A stretch of 64,000 nt of DNA, from assembly GCA_040506275.1 (NCBI GenBank), contig JBEVXD010000014.1:62001-126000 (forward strand). The letters are read 5' to 3'. This document shows, piece by piece, positions 35,801 through 43,828 of this stretch; position 1 is the stretch's first letter; each line of letters opens with the position of its first letter. Below the pieces are notes generated by a model. It saw only the letters and a list, made by a program, of their open reading frames with translations, did not search any database and was not told where the DNA came from. Position numbers and translations under genes: made by a program. The DNA is from Thiodiazotropha sp040506275. GTDB lineage: Bacteria > Pseudomonadota > Gammaproteobacteria > Chromatiales > Chromatiaceae.

Positions 35801-38302
35801 CTGCTTGAGCTGCTGTAACCCGGAAACCTCATCACTGGCCTGCTCAGCGGTCTGTCTGGCACTCTCAGAAAGAGTCTCTATCTGTGCAGTAAGCTCATCT
35901 ATTGCCTGCTGATTCAATGCTTGCTGCTGCTGCAGCTCTTCCTGGGCCTGTGCCAGGGTCTGCTGCGCTTCATCGAGTTGCTGCTGATATTGTGTTTCTG
36001 CCTCAGCGGCACGTTCCTGCTGCTGGCGCAATTCATCTTGAGCCTGGGTGAGGGATTGCTCTACTTCTTCGAATTGCTGTTGATGTTGTGAGTCAGATTC
36101 TGAGACCTGCTCTTTTTGCTGCTGCAGTTCTGTTTGTGCTTGAGCAAGGAACTGCTGAACTTCTTCAAGTTGCTGCTGATACTGCGATTCTGATTCAGCG
36201 GCACGATCTCGCTGTTGTTGAAGCTCCTCTTGAGACTGAGTGAGGGAGCGTTGAATCTCTTCAAGTTGCTGCTGATGCTCAGATTCCGTCTTGGCAACAT
36301 GCTCCTGCTGCTGATGCAGCTCTCCCGTCAACCCCTCCTGCTTTTCACGAAACTGAATTAAGTCACTATTTGCCTGCTCATGAGACTGTTTTAGCTCATC
36401 ATGGGCCTGCTCCAGACTGTTGATAGTTTCAGAAAGTGCCTCATTACGTGCTTCTGACTCTTTTAATGACTGAATCAGTTCGTCCCGTTCATTCGATAGA
36501 CGCTGTAAGTCATCTGCGAGTTGTTGCTGACGAGCCTCTGTCTCCTGCTGCGTCTTCTGCAGCTCATCCCGCTCCTGGGTAATAGAGGCCAATCCATCTT
36601 CCGCCTGCTGGTGATAGCTCTCAGCCTCACCCTTGAATGCAGCTATTTCAGCCAACAGCCGCACATTATTACTCTTCTCTTCCTGGCTGTTTTCCTGAGC
36701 GTTCTCAAGTTCGAACTGTAACTCTGTTATCTGCTCTTTGAGACGCCCCTCACTCTCTTCATGGCGGCCATGAATCTGTTCCAGCTGCTTATGCAGTTCA
36801 TCACTGTGCACTCTGACATCATTGGCATGTTGTTTAGCACTATCCATCTCCTGCTGGCTTGTCTCCAAGCTAGCCTCCAGCTCCTTAATACGCTGCTGTA
36901 ATGCCTGCTGTTCAGCCTCACCGCTCTCCTGGTCAGCCAACCTGGATTCTGCTTTTACCAAACTGTCACGAAGCTGCTCGACCTCCTGTTGCAGCCCCTC
37001 TGCCGAGTGAGCCTCTTCCTCGCCGCTTTGAATCCGGCTTTTTGCAACGGTAAGCGCTTGGCGTAACAGCTTTATCTCTGTTTGCCTCTGTTCCAGCTCC
37101 TGTTGAAAATGGTTACGGGTCTCATCAAGCTCCTTCTTCATGCGATTCAATGCCGCGCTATGCTCTTCAGCAGACTCAGCAGCACCTTCATCTGAATCAC
37201 GATTGAAATCTATGACATTGTTGACGAGAAGCTCACTCTCATGTGCTTTCAAGCCGACCTGTTCTGCAAGCTCCGTCCAGTTGACAGCAACGACAAACAC
37301 CTCTGCACCGCGTTCCGTAAGGAGATAGGCTGCAGTCGCCGACTGACCAACCTCCTCACCATACACGACATAAGGACGATCCAGGGTAAGACTCGATGCC
37401 TGAAAGCGAAGTGAGAAAAAGGGTAGATTGATCGCTCCGGGAAGGTGCCCCTCTTCATACTCTTCGGGGGTACGGACATCCAACCAGAGCGCACCCTGCT
37501 CAACGTAACCAAAGGCCTCGTTGTAGTCCAATGCCCGCGAGAGCGGCTGTTTGACCAGTTCAATGAAATCCTGTTTATTCAGCCGCACCAAAACACCGTC
37601 ACTGTCCATCACGACAGAACTGCCCCGGGGCTTGTCTGAAATTAAAGCCTCTTCACCAAAACCCTTGCCTGCCTTAAGCCTGGCCAACTCCACGGGGGCA
37701 TGGCTCTTCTCTGGCTGTCGAGAAACAACGCACTCCCCTCGACTGATCAGATAGAAATAATCTCCATCATCACCCTGATTGATAATGACATCCCCGGCAC
37801 TCACCTGAACCTCTTCCATGCGCATCATTACACGCTGGAGATTTGCAGGAGGAATCTGTTGAAATACAGGGGATTGCAGCAGCAGGCTCATCCAGTCGCC
37901 ACTGCTTGGCTGCTCAATACTATTCACTTCATAGCTGGCACTATGACTTCGTGCCAACATATCACTCAGCATACGGCTGTCGATACGGACATAGCTCACC
38001 ACAGTCCGGGCCTGGGCAGAGTGTTTGCGGGGTAGCTGATGAGCCAGCGCGAAACGCGCTGTAGGCGTACCACTGCTGATTAAATCCATCTCTTTCTGCC
38101 CGGATAACAGTGCCACCGTACCCGACAGGAGGTAGACATTCTGGTGATCCGTATCACCTTCCCGGAACAGATATTCACCCTTTTTAGCCTTTTCCACCAC
38201 AATCTGGCTAAGCAGGTGACCTAGCTGCTCCTCTGAAAGTGTATTCAAAGGCACCAGGTTTTTTAGAAGAACATCGTCGCTTTTACTATTTGGCACGGCC
38301 AT
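32816..38302 (-). CDS. Giant protein: two cNMP-binding-like domains, inactive rhodanese, very long coiled coil
   Basis: 1828 residues, no signal peptide or membrane helix. Domains in order: a divergent cyclic-nucleotide-binding-like domain (about 15-130, KAKKGEYLFREGDTDHQNVY); a better conserved one (about 145-255, INQGDDGDYFYLISRGECVV, phosphate-cassette region GFGEEALISDKPRGSSVV); a rhodanese domain (about 265-355, WLDVRTPEEYEEGHLPGAIN); a heptad-rich Gln/Glu coiled coil (about 385-1770); and a short basic tail ending GRLFRRK. The rhodanese active loop reads VVYGEEVGQS where active enzymes have VVYCxxGxRS, so the sulfur-carrying Cys is missing. The coiled coil contains in-frame tandem repeats. 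Tandem cNMP plus rhodanese proteins exist in sulfur bacteria, but a tail this long is unusual. A scaffold or filament role is inference. Confidence 0.85.
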   Translation of the reverse strand: MAVPNSKSDDVLLKNLVPLNTLSEEQLGHLLSQIVVEKAKKGEYLFREGDTDHQNVYLLSGTVALLSGQKEMDLISSGTPTARFALAHQLPRKHSAQARTVVSYVRIDSRMLSDMLARSHSASYEVNSIEQPSSGDWMSLLLQSPVFQQIPPANLQRVMMRMEEVQVSAGDVIINQGDDGDYFYLISRGECVVSRQPEKSHAPVELARLKAGKGFGEEALISDKPRGSSVVMDSDGVLVRLNKQDFIELVKQPLSRALDYNEAFGYVEQGALWLDVRTPEEYEEGHLPGAINLPFFSLRFQASSLTLDRPYVVYGEEVGQSATAAYLLTERGAEVFVVAVNWTELAEQVGLKAHESELLVNNVIDFNRDSDEGAAESAEEHSAALNRMKKELDETRNHFQQELEQRQTEIKLLRQALTVAKSRIQSGEEEAHSAEGLQQEVEQLRDSLVKAESRLADQESGEAEQQALQQRIKELEASLETSQQEMDSAKQHANDVRVHSDELHKQLEQIHGRHEESEGRLKEQITELQFELENAQENSQEEKSNNVRLLAEIAAFKGEAESYHQQAEDGLASITQERDELQKTQQETEARQQQLADDLQRLSNERDELIQSLKESEARNEALSETINSLEQAHDELKQSHEQANSDLIQFREKQEGLTGELHQQQEHVAKTESEHQQQLEEIQRSLTQSQEELQQQRDRAAESESQYQQQLEEVQQFLAQAQTELQQQKEQVSESDSQHQQQFEEVEQSLTQAQDELRQQQERAAEAETQYQQQLDEAQQTLAQAQEELQQQQALNQQAIDELTAQIETLSESARQTAEQASDEVSGLQQLKQDLEQQLASMSSAQASMEQERNEWKGQFEQGQTQATVLQQQIDSLEEERQGLVGELEALRNTNQEVEAGHAEAMQLLQADLEQDRADKDQLQSEKSQLDEQLAERQSALEQAEAGLNKTLEELQTQQDNTSEQINELQQQIAVLNLEKEHALEREQQLENALEEVHFDSDEELVKLRENLQGAQEATRKQKEKRAESEARLEQEHQTSRFLKQSLETAEQAVQAATLQLTEVEQTKQSIEEELASKQTLLQEITQQKDQAEQQLAALQADLQGRIDTLQNELNEKQQDVSRVYDELETANRSLEQLDLSHQQLQADQQQLQSDKETLDQQLSETGAELHQVKQNHESQLSGHQSAIESLQGELASEKETIKSINQSLAEVESSRESIASEKEKFEQQLNETRSELEQAKQHHQELLSDQATFIETLERELVAEKESTNSIKLSLTEIEASREAIASDKAALEQQLNETRSELEQATQNHDGLLSDQASAIDTLKHELAEEKETSQSINVSLAETELSRNKLASANDELEQQLNAVRSEMTQLQQQHDEARETQQHTVEELQQQLQSAQVSGEQVEVLQASLTDLQKQLAEQQESTHQAVTELQQRERELVKELDDSQQQQASLQAELESANESLQHAQASDELQAAQNSLTQAEEKITILKREVEGLREVQMEMESQLTDDVESEVNVLRVALEAEQKKREKSEKLARQADVLRREREVQETAIEMLGDDLEVLTEEKDRLAQERDQYSKQLTEMRSQYADMANENDHLNSEMSGMRDQMSDSSMADDLLVQMEELRIKADNLETERDEASSEASRMRREVGELRSVIETYVEQIQDVQSFGVDEQVNALRSELDMVRRQAADDLEHMREELKRAKSKVSSSSSRDVDEVAALQASRQEMFSMQQSLSEKDHLLRLSQSQCRSLEDSIEDRDKEVDQLKRKLELLLRKTGGLDAGTTPAGDSFDPASQMTGAGTNDPSDPTDPKRNSLGRLFRRK
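34220..34822 (-). repeat. Three in-frame 201-bp repeats in the coiled-coil gene
   Basis: Codons for residues about 1161-1361 make three 67-residue units, each with QQL(N/S)ET near the start, then a ...SDQ... segment, E(K)E(S/T)..SI..SL and ASxxxxL. DNA similarity is visible in the GTTCAGATCTGGTCTCATTC stretch, repeated 201 bp apart. 67 residues is not a multiple of seven, so each unit shifts the heptad register. Confidence 0.75.
35957..36244 (-). repeat. Three in-frame 96-bp repeats in the coiled-coil gene
   Basis: 32-residue units with the pattern L(T/A)Q(A/S)Q(E/T/D)EL(Q/R)QQ followed by a ...ESESQYQQQLEEVQQ-like half. Partial units lie on both sides. Length variation by unit gain or loss is likely between strains. 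Confidence 0.75.
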
Positions 38303-38514
38303 TCTTTTTGCGCTCAGGAATTTTGACCCTAGATCATGAGAGGTTGCGTCGCTCCTCTATGTAGCGGCACTCTAAATAAAAAGCTGAATGGGAATCTATC
38401 TCCCTCATTACAAATAATTGAACAGGTTTGCATTTTTTTATCAGAGCCCGAGAACCATAGCCATCTTGCTATTTTATTGCAACGACCCATATCAAAGAGT
38501 AATTATAAAACCTT

Positions 38515-40059
38515 ATGAAATCATTAAAAGGTGTAGTTGCGGCCGGTCATACTGAAACAGCGCAGGCCGCTACAGATATATTAAGGACAGGAGGCAATGC
38601 TTTCGATGCCGCAATCGCTGCGATGTTGACGGCTTGTGTCGCAGAACCTGTGTTGGCTTCCCTTGGAGGAGGAGGATTCCTGACAGCCCGAGCAAAAGAC
38701 AAATCCCCGCAAGTGTTTGATTTTTTTGCGAATACCCCTAAAAGAAAGTCGCCAGAGCAAGATCTCGACTTCTATCCAATCGAAGCAGATTTCGGCACTG
38801 CCAGCCAAACTTTTCATATCGGGCTGGGATCAATGGCAACCCCAGGTTTCGTTCGTGGTCTGTTCTCAATCCACAAACACCACGGCCAACTCCCCTTGTC
38901 AGAACTCTTTCAGCCGGCCATAGAACGTGCAAAAAATGGAATAGTCATCAACCAGTTCCAAGATTTGATTGCAACAATTGTAGGCCCCATTCTCCGTGCC
39001 ACACCAGAATCCATGACCCTAAATGCATCTCCATCTGAGAAAACCCGATTGATATCTGAAGGGGAGTGTCACAAACAGCCTGAATTGGCCGACTTCCTTG
39101 ATGCACTGCAGCATGAGGGAGAGGCACTCTTTTATAATGGAGAGGCAGGCCAATCCCTGATCAAAGCTTGCCAGCAACAAGGAGGACATCTATGCCAAGA
39201 TGATCTTTCTGATTATCAGGTGGTGGTGAGAAAACCTCTGCTTTACACCTACAGGGATGCACAACTTTTCACAAACCCACTACCCTCAGTCGGAGGCACA
39301 CTGATCGCCTTCGCGTTGGGATTGATCGCACACCATACAAAGCAAACAGAAACCATCAACCATGGGTCAGCATTGCGACTCCTTGCCCGCACCATGCAAT
39401 TCACACAACAAGTACGTCAGGAAAATAACCTGTCGATGGCTCAAATTCTTAATCCGGATATAGCCGAGGCATATCAGAACAAAATGAAAAGGGGTGGCTT
39501 GTCCAGACGTGGGACGACCCAGATCAGCATAGCTGACGCTGATGGCAATCTAGCCAGCATGACCCTATCTAATGGTGAAGGGTGTGGATATATCATTCCC
39601 CATACCGGCATCATGATGAACAATATGCTGGGAGAGGAGGACCTCAATCCAGGAGGATTTCACAAATGGCCTGTAGACAGCCGCCTTGCCTCAATGATGT
39701 CACCAACACTGGTGATATCAAAAAATGGCGATGCCCTGGTTACCGGGTCTGGTGGTTCAAACCGGATTCGCAGCGCAGTGTTACAGGTAATCCTCAACCA
39801 ACTCGATCACCAGATGCCCCTTGCAGAGGCTGTTTCCCACCCCCGCATTCATTTCGAAAACAATTTGTTGAGTATTGAACCGGGACTCGACAAAACACTA
39901 TTCGAAGACCTATTGGATGAATTTGAACATCAGCAGCACTGGAAGCAGAAAAACCTGTTTTTTGGTGGGGCTCATAGTGTCATGCTGGATCACAAGGGAA
40001 ATTTGAGTGGTGCCGGAGATGAACGTCGCGGCGGGGTCAGTCATCGGGTTTTTAGATGA
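38515..40059 (+). CDS. Gamma-glutamyltransferase-family protein
   Basis: 514 residues of the Ntn-hydrolase GGT family. The N-terminal block is AAGHTETAQAATDILRTGGN and GGNAFDAAIAAMLTACVAEP. The autocleavage site is RRGTTQISIADADGNLASM, where the Thr after Gly becomes the nucleophile. Later come PHTGIMMNNMLGEEDLNP, MMSPTLV and VTGSGGSNRIRSAVLQV. No signal peptide is seen, unlike periplasmic E. coli Ggt, so it should be cytoplasmic. The residue after Thr-Thr is Gln rather than the common His. It could be an acylase or hydrolase relative rather than a glutathione-degrading Ggt. Confidence 0.85.
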   Translation: MKSLKGVVAAGHTETAQAATDILRTGGNAFDAAIAAMLTACVAEPVLASLGGGGFLTARAKDKSPQVFDFFANTPKRKSPEQDLDFYPIEADFGTASQTFHIGLGSMATPGFVRGLFSIHKHHGQLPLSELFQPAIERAKNGIVINQFQDLIATIVGPILRATPESMTLNASPSEKTRLISEGECHKQPELADFLDALQHEGEALFYNGEAGQSLIKACQQQGGHLCQDDLSDYQVVVRKPLLYTYRDAQLFTNPLPSVGGTLIAFALGLIAHHTKQTETINHGSALRLLARTMQFTQQVRQENNLSMAQILNPDIAEAYQNKMKRGGLSRRGTTQISIADADGNLASMTLSNGEGCGYIIPHTGIMMNNMLGEEDLNPGGFHKWPVDSRLASMMSPTLVISKNGDALVTGSGGSNRIRSAVLQVILNQLDHQMPLAEAVSHPRIHFENNLLSIEPGLDKTLFEDLLDEFEHQQHWKQKNLFFGGAHSVMLDHKGNLSGAGDERRGGVSHRVFR

Positions 40060-40126
40060 GCAGACAAAAACAAGTATCATTTTTCACCACCTGAAAATCG
40101 GAGTAGTTATTATAACTCCTGATTTC

Positions 40127-40330
40127 ACTATTAACCCGGCGACTAAGTATGCTGTCTTCAGCCGAAGTGTGCCTGCCTGCGGCAAGGCATCAAAACGCCG
40201 CTGTAGCACTCCTACAGCAAGTTTTGATAACGCAGCCTGCAGGCAGGCACACTTTGGCCTCTCTTTTAAAAATCATATTGTTAGGGGTTTCAAGCCTGAA
40301 GACGACTTACTTAGTCGCCGGGTTAATAGT
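40127..40330. repeat. Copy 3 of the CTATTAACCCGGCGAC element: 204-bp nested palindrome (MITE-like)
   Basis: Terminal inverted repeats ACTATTAACCCGGCGACTAA and its complement bound the element; the arms extend about 34 bp each to GTCTTCAG/CTGAAGAC. Relative to copy 1 (13783), about 120 bp is inserted between TCTTCAG and GGGTTTCAAGCCTG (40285). The insert is itself palindromic: AAGTGTGCCTGCCTGC (40165-40180) pairs perfectly with 40239-40254, then ATCAAAAC (40189-40196) with GTTTTGAT (40221-40228), then CTGTAG with CTACAG. No coding frame. The flanks 40060-40126 and 40331-40575 hold nothing I can identify. Confidence 0.85.
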
Positions 40331-40575
40331 AAGCAACCAGAACAGATTAATGGATCGTGGCGGAGTAGATTAGATGTAGTTGGATCTTCCAGAGCCAGGC
40401 TATTTTTCAGTCAAAAGTACGATTCAGGTCGCTAACCTTTATAAAATTGCTGTAGAGAAGATACTCATAGCTATAGTTGCGTATCTTGAAGCCAAGTTCG
40501 ATATTGAAGACTTGCTCAGGAATTACTCAAACAACATTTCATCTGTAATCATGAACAGCCTCAATAATTAAATGC

Positions 40576-41139
40576 TCACTGTCCCAACAAGTCACGCTTC
40601 AACGATTGAGTGACGGGTTCACTGCCAATCCATATCTTGAGTAATGCCTGAAAAAAGTCATATCCGGGGATGGTAGCCTTATCATTACCATTGATTCTGA
40701 CCCTTGTTCCCTCACCAGGAAAATAGTCCAGTTCTACCAAATCACCTTTATATAAGGTTTCAAACTGATTATTAAAGAGATCGAGCCGCTCTCTCAACTG
40801 ACTAGACTGCTCGCTAGTGAGGTTAGCACTAAACCCATCATTCCAACTTTGAATGAGTTTTTCACGCTCAATTTCGGAATAGAGCATCCTCATCTCCACT
40901 CTTGCAGAACTATTGTTTTCGAGTACTGCTGATGCCAGATCACTCTTTTGCTCTAAATAGAGCGTGGCAATATATACATCAAAGAAAAATTTCTCCCTGA
41001 CACCCGCCCCGTTCAGTACGAGTTGTGCGTTATCACTGTCTCGTTGAATCACTTCAGGCACAGATATACCAGCCACCTCTCTTGCAGCACCTTGTGACAA
41101 GTTAATCAGCAACAAAAAAAACAATGCCATTCGTTTCAT
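40576..41139 (-). CDS. Chalcone-isomerase-like secreted protein
   Basis: About 187 residues with a signal peptide (MALFFLLLINLSQGAA) and a Chalcone_3-type domain: VPEVIQRDSDNAQLVLNGAG, VREKFFFDVYIATLYLEQKS, a central helical region, then ELDYFPGEGTRVRINGNDK and a C-terminal DFFQALLKIWIGSEPVTQSL. Bacterial members of this fold are periplasmic and mostly of unknown function; the plant isomerase activity should not be assumed. The ATG at 41139 (GGAG 7 bases upstream) is preferred to an ATG four codons earlier that overlaps that site. Confidence 0.85.
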   Translation of the reverse strand: MKRMALFFLLLINLSQGAAREVAGISVPEVIQRDSDNAQLVLNGAGVREKFFFDVYIATLYLEQKSDLASAVLENNSSARVEMRMLYSEIEREKLIQSWNDGFSANLTSEQSSQLRERLDLFNNQFETLYKGDLVELDYFPGEGTRVRINGNDKATIPGYDFFQALLKIWIGSEPVTQSLKRDLLGQ

Positions 41140-41151
41140 ACAATTCTCCAA

Positions 41152-41574
41152 AAAAACTCAACTGTTTCAGAAATTGGCCGATAGGGTGCTAATTCCATAA
41201 CACGAAAAAGCAAAACAGGCAGATAATGGTCAGCTCAAACCGTATTACAGCGCACCCATTGCGCTTAGGAAACAGAAGCAAACACCATCATATTGATAAT
41301 AAATACAAGCCATCCTTGTTATGTAAGAGGAGACTATTGAACAGTTAATGACATACGTCATATACCCAACATGCAGAATAGCGTAGTAATCTCACACCGA
41401 AATATATTATGCCAATCCAACCCAATAATTTACATTTTATACCGGCTTTATTGGAAGGAGAAATATACTTTTATGCAAAAAGCCAGTATAAAACTGCCGA
41501 TTAATGTTTAACTATTGAAAAACTGTGTTATTTTTAACACACACCCCTGTCACTTTTCAGAAGGAGCAAACCCT
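41152..41574. other. Non-coding region upstream of the HU-like gene
   Basis: 423 AT-rich bases without a supported gene. A 12-codon frame (MQKASIKLPINV, ATG at 41474) lies behind a GGAAGGAG sequence, but its spacing of about 12 bases is long. The HU promoter should be in the last 150 bases. Confidence 0.5.
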
Positions 41575-41982
41575 ATGGTTGCAAAGAAAACCGCGAAAAA
41601 AACTGCGAAAAAAACAGCAAAGAAGAAAGTTACTGCTAAAAAAGTAGCAGCTGCACCACGCCTGAAGGCAATCCAGGATAAGCAGACTAAAACACAAATT
41701 CTTAGTGCTATCGCAGAAGAAACTGATCTTTCCCGTAAAGATGTCGCCGCCGTTTTCGCCTCATTGAATTCTCTGGTCACCCGCCATATGCAACGCAGAG
41801 GCTCAGGTGAATTCACCATTCCTGATACAGGAATCAAGGTTCGCCGGGTTGTAAAACCAAGAACCAAAGCCCGCATGGGACGCAATCCAGCAACCGGTGA
41901 AACCATCAAAATCGCTGCAAAACCAGCAAAAACCGTTGTAAAACTCACTGCACTGAAAGCATTGAAAGACAAGATCGGTTAA
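41575..41982 (+). CDS. HU/IHF-family DNA-binding protein with lysine-rich N-terminal tail
   Basis: 135 residues. Residues 1-25 are a histone H1-like tail of repeated AKKT units (VAKKTAKKTAKKTAKKK). Residues about 35-130 form an HU fold: KTQILSAIAEETDLSRKDVA, VFASLNSLVTRHM, a beta arm GSGEFTIPDTGIKVRRVVKP with RMGRNPATGETIKI (the RNPxTG DNA-intercalating tip), and VKLTALKALKDKI. AAGGAG 8 bases before the ATG at 41575 fixes the start. It probably compacts the nucleoid; the tail adds non-specific DNA contact. Confidence 0.92.
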   Translation: MVAKKTAKKTAKKTAKKKVTAKKVAAAPRLKAIQDKQTKTQILSAIAEETDLSRKDVAAVFASLNSLVTRHMQRRGSGEFTIPDTGIKVRRVVKPRTKARMGRNPATGETIKIAAKPAKTVVKLTALKALKDKIG

Positions 41983-42095
41983 CTCCATCTGCTGCCGTTG
42001 CAACTATGTAGCGGCAGCGTCCAAGGCCTTAATCTTCCAACACTCCCCGCTAATCAGAGCAGTCATTTTCAGTCCAATCCATATCTGGGATACTC

Positions 42096-42608
42096 CTAAT
42101 CAGGCAGGGAAATCTCCAACTCATTACCCTGTTGCTGCAACTTGAGATGCTTAAGAAAACTCATACCCAGTAGAACTTCGCGCTCAGGCATATTAGGCAG
42201 TATTGACGCCTTCACATTGCGCATTGTAATCGGCCCCAACTGTAAGCGATCGATCTCGGTCAACCGACTGCGAATAACACCATTCGCCGTACGACTATGA
42301 CTTATTGCGCCAGGACGAAGGCCTGCCTCTTCAGCCAGTTTTGACGATACCGCCACCAAGGTCGCTCCTGTATCGAGTAGATAGACCGCATCTACACCGT
42401 TGATCTTTCCAGGGGCGATATAGTGCCCGGCTCTATTCCGTTTGAGCACTACAGATGATGAACCCTGTAGATCAGAGGTAACCATCAATTGTCGATTGGG
42501 GTTGTTCTGACGGTCAATCCATTGGGAAAAAAGCACTGTAAGCAATGCCAACAGCAGCACCCATGCTGCAATAATCATCCAACGACCAAAACTCTTTTGA
42601 TCACGCAT
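42096..42608 (-). CDS. Retropepsin-like aspartic protease, membrane anchored
   Basis: 170 residues: one N-terminal membrane helix (WMIIAAWVLLLALLTVLFSQ, about 10-29) and a clan AA aspartic-protease domain (TIGR02281 type). The catalytic site is YLLDTGATLVAVSS, with hydrophobic flap and dimerisation strands later (VLLGMSFLKHLKLQQQGNEL). Members act as homodimers, here probably facing the periplasm. Substrate unknown; the genomic neighbours give no hint. Confidence 0.88.
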   Translation of the reverse strand: MRDQKSFGRWMIIAAWVLLLALLTVLFSQWIDRQNNPNRQLMVTSDLQGSSSVVLKRNRAGHYIAPGKINGVDAVYLLDTGATLVAVSSKLAEEAGLRPGAISHSRTANGVIRSRLTEIDRLQLGPITMRNVKASILPNMPEREVLLGMSFLKHLKLQQQGNELEISLPD

Positions 42609-42853
42609 AACTTAAAAACTCAGGGAAGGAATGTGTATCTTTGGTGTACGGATTGATGCCAATACCAAGGCCACGTCTGTTTCAAACTTATCTATATCAG
42701 AATCGAATTGTCTATATTTGCTGAAATCCAAAGACGCATCAGATAAAGAGCACATGTGTATGACTGGGTACTGTTAGTTTCTTTCAATGATAGGAACAGC
42801 AGGCTGAATCTAATACATTAGACCGAACAGCCTGCTGCCACGCTGGTTACTTT

Positions 42854-43477
42854 CTACTGACGGTACCTTCTATTAGGTGCCTTAGAACGCATTTGGTTCA
42901 TGAAATGCTGACGATAGAAGGCCAATGCGCTGTTACCATTTGCAGCAACATCAAACACCTTCCAACCAGACTCACTGCGGTAGAATCTAAAATCGATATT
43001 CGCTGGATACCCGCCTGCCTGCAATATACCAACACGCACTTTCACTTCATTTGGACCTGCAGGTCTAGGCCGGTAGAAACGGACATCCTGATTACCATAG
43101 CTACCCAGCCTTTTTGCCAGAGTACTCAGCAACATCTCTTTCACTTTATGACCAAGCTCAGTTTTCTGCTGATCGTTCATATACCGTTTCATCGGCCCAG
43201 CAGCCCAATCCGCCATATAGTCAAAATCGAAGTAGGGCGCTATCTCAGTTTCCAGAAACGCTGAAATCATTTTTGGGTCACGCTGCTCTGACTGACGAAG
43301 AAACTTAAGCAGCTTGGTCATTCCCTCTCGCAATACTACGCCGGGCCCTGCCTCTTGCTGTTGTATTGGCTGCATCGCGCCAGGGTGGGGCTGTCCATAG
43401 CCATAGTTTGGTACTGCGTATGCACTGCCAGATAGCAACAGCGTCAACGCAGCAAAACTAATCAAGGTTCTATTCAT
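42854..43477 (-). CDS. MlaC/Ttg2D-family periplasmic phospholipid-binding protein
   Basis: About 207 residues. A signal peptide (MNRTLISFAALTLLLSGSAYA) is followed by a proline/glutamine spacer and the MlaC fold: FLETEIAPYFDFDYMADWAA, a central helical segment with QKTELGHKVKEMLLSTLAKR, and beta strands NIDFRFYRSESGWKVFDVAA ending FYRQHFMNQM. MlaC shuttles phospholipids between MlaA and MlaFEDB, but no mla genes adjoin, so this is an orphan paralogue. GGAGG before the ATG at 43477 excludes the longer upstream frame. Confidence 0.85.
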   Translation of the reverse strand: MNRTLISFAALTLLLSGSAYAVPNYGYGQPHPGAMQPIQQQEAGPGVVLREGMTKLLKFLRQSEQRDPKMISAFLETEIAPYFDFDYMADWAAGPMKRYMNDQQKTELGHKVKEMLLSTLAKRLGSYGNQDVRFYRPRPAGPNEVKVRVGILQAGGYPANIDFRFYRSESGWKVFDVAANGNSALAFYRQHFMNQMRSKAPNRRYRQ

Positions 43478-43828
43478 ATTATCCTCCGGTGGTGGTGTGA
43501 GATCATCTGTGTGACCTTTTGGCAGGTTGCCTACCCAATCTACCAAAATCAAGCTTTTTAGTTTGGCGCTATGAACAGAGTAATCTGATAATCCGTTAAT
43601 CATCTGAACCCACAGTTTCATTTCGTTGCTTTAACGCTAAATTCAGAAAATTATGATGTAACCAAATATTCAATTGGTTAATTACTACTCTGCTCTCCTG
43701 CTTGCTCTCACTTCCAGAGGAAGAGGGTGTAGCGCAGTAAGAGATCTATCAATCTATGATGAGGTCGTCTACCAGACAGCTTCGAACCCGAAATCCTTGA
43801 AAAGATCCCAAATAATCCCTGATCTATT
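43478..43828. other. Intergenic region between MlaC-like and CbbO-like genes
   Basis: 351 bases holding the MlaC-like promoter and the end of the cbbQO-like transcript. I see no gene, tRNA or clear intrinsic terminator here. Confidence 0.5.

Noticed and set aside
40127..40330. Phage attachment site
   Set aside because: No integrase or tRNA adjoins; the matching dispersed copies at 13783 and 25994 fit a repeat family better.
40331..40571. Possible small gene of 63 codons (40380-40571)
   Set aside because: No ribosome binding site, no recognisable domain, and the 5' end borders the palindromic element.
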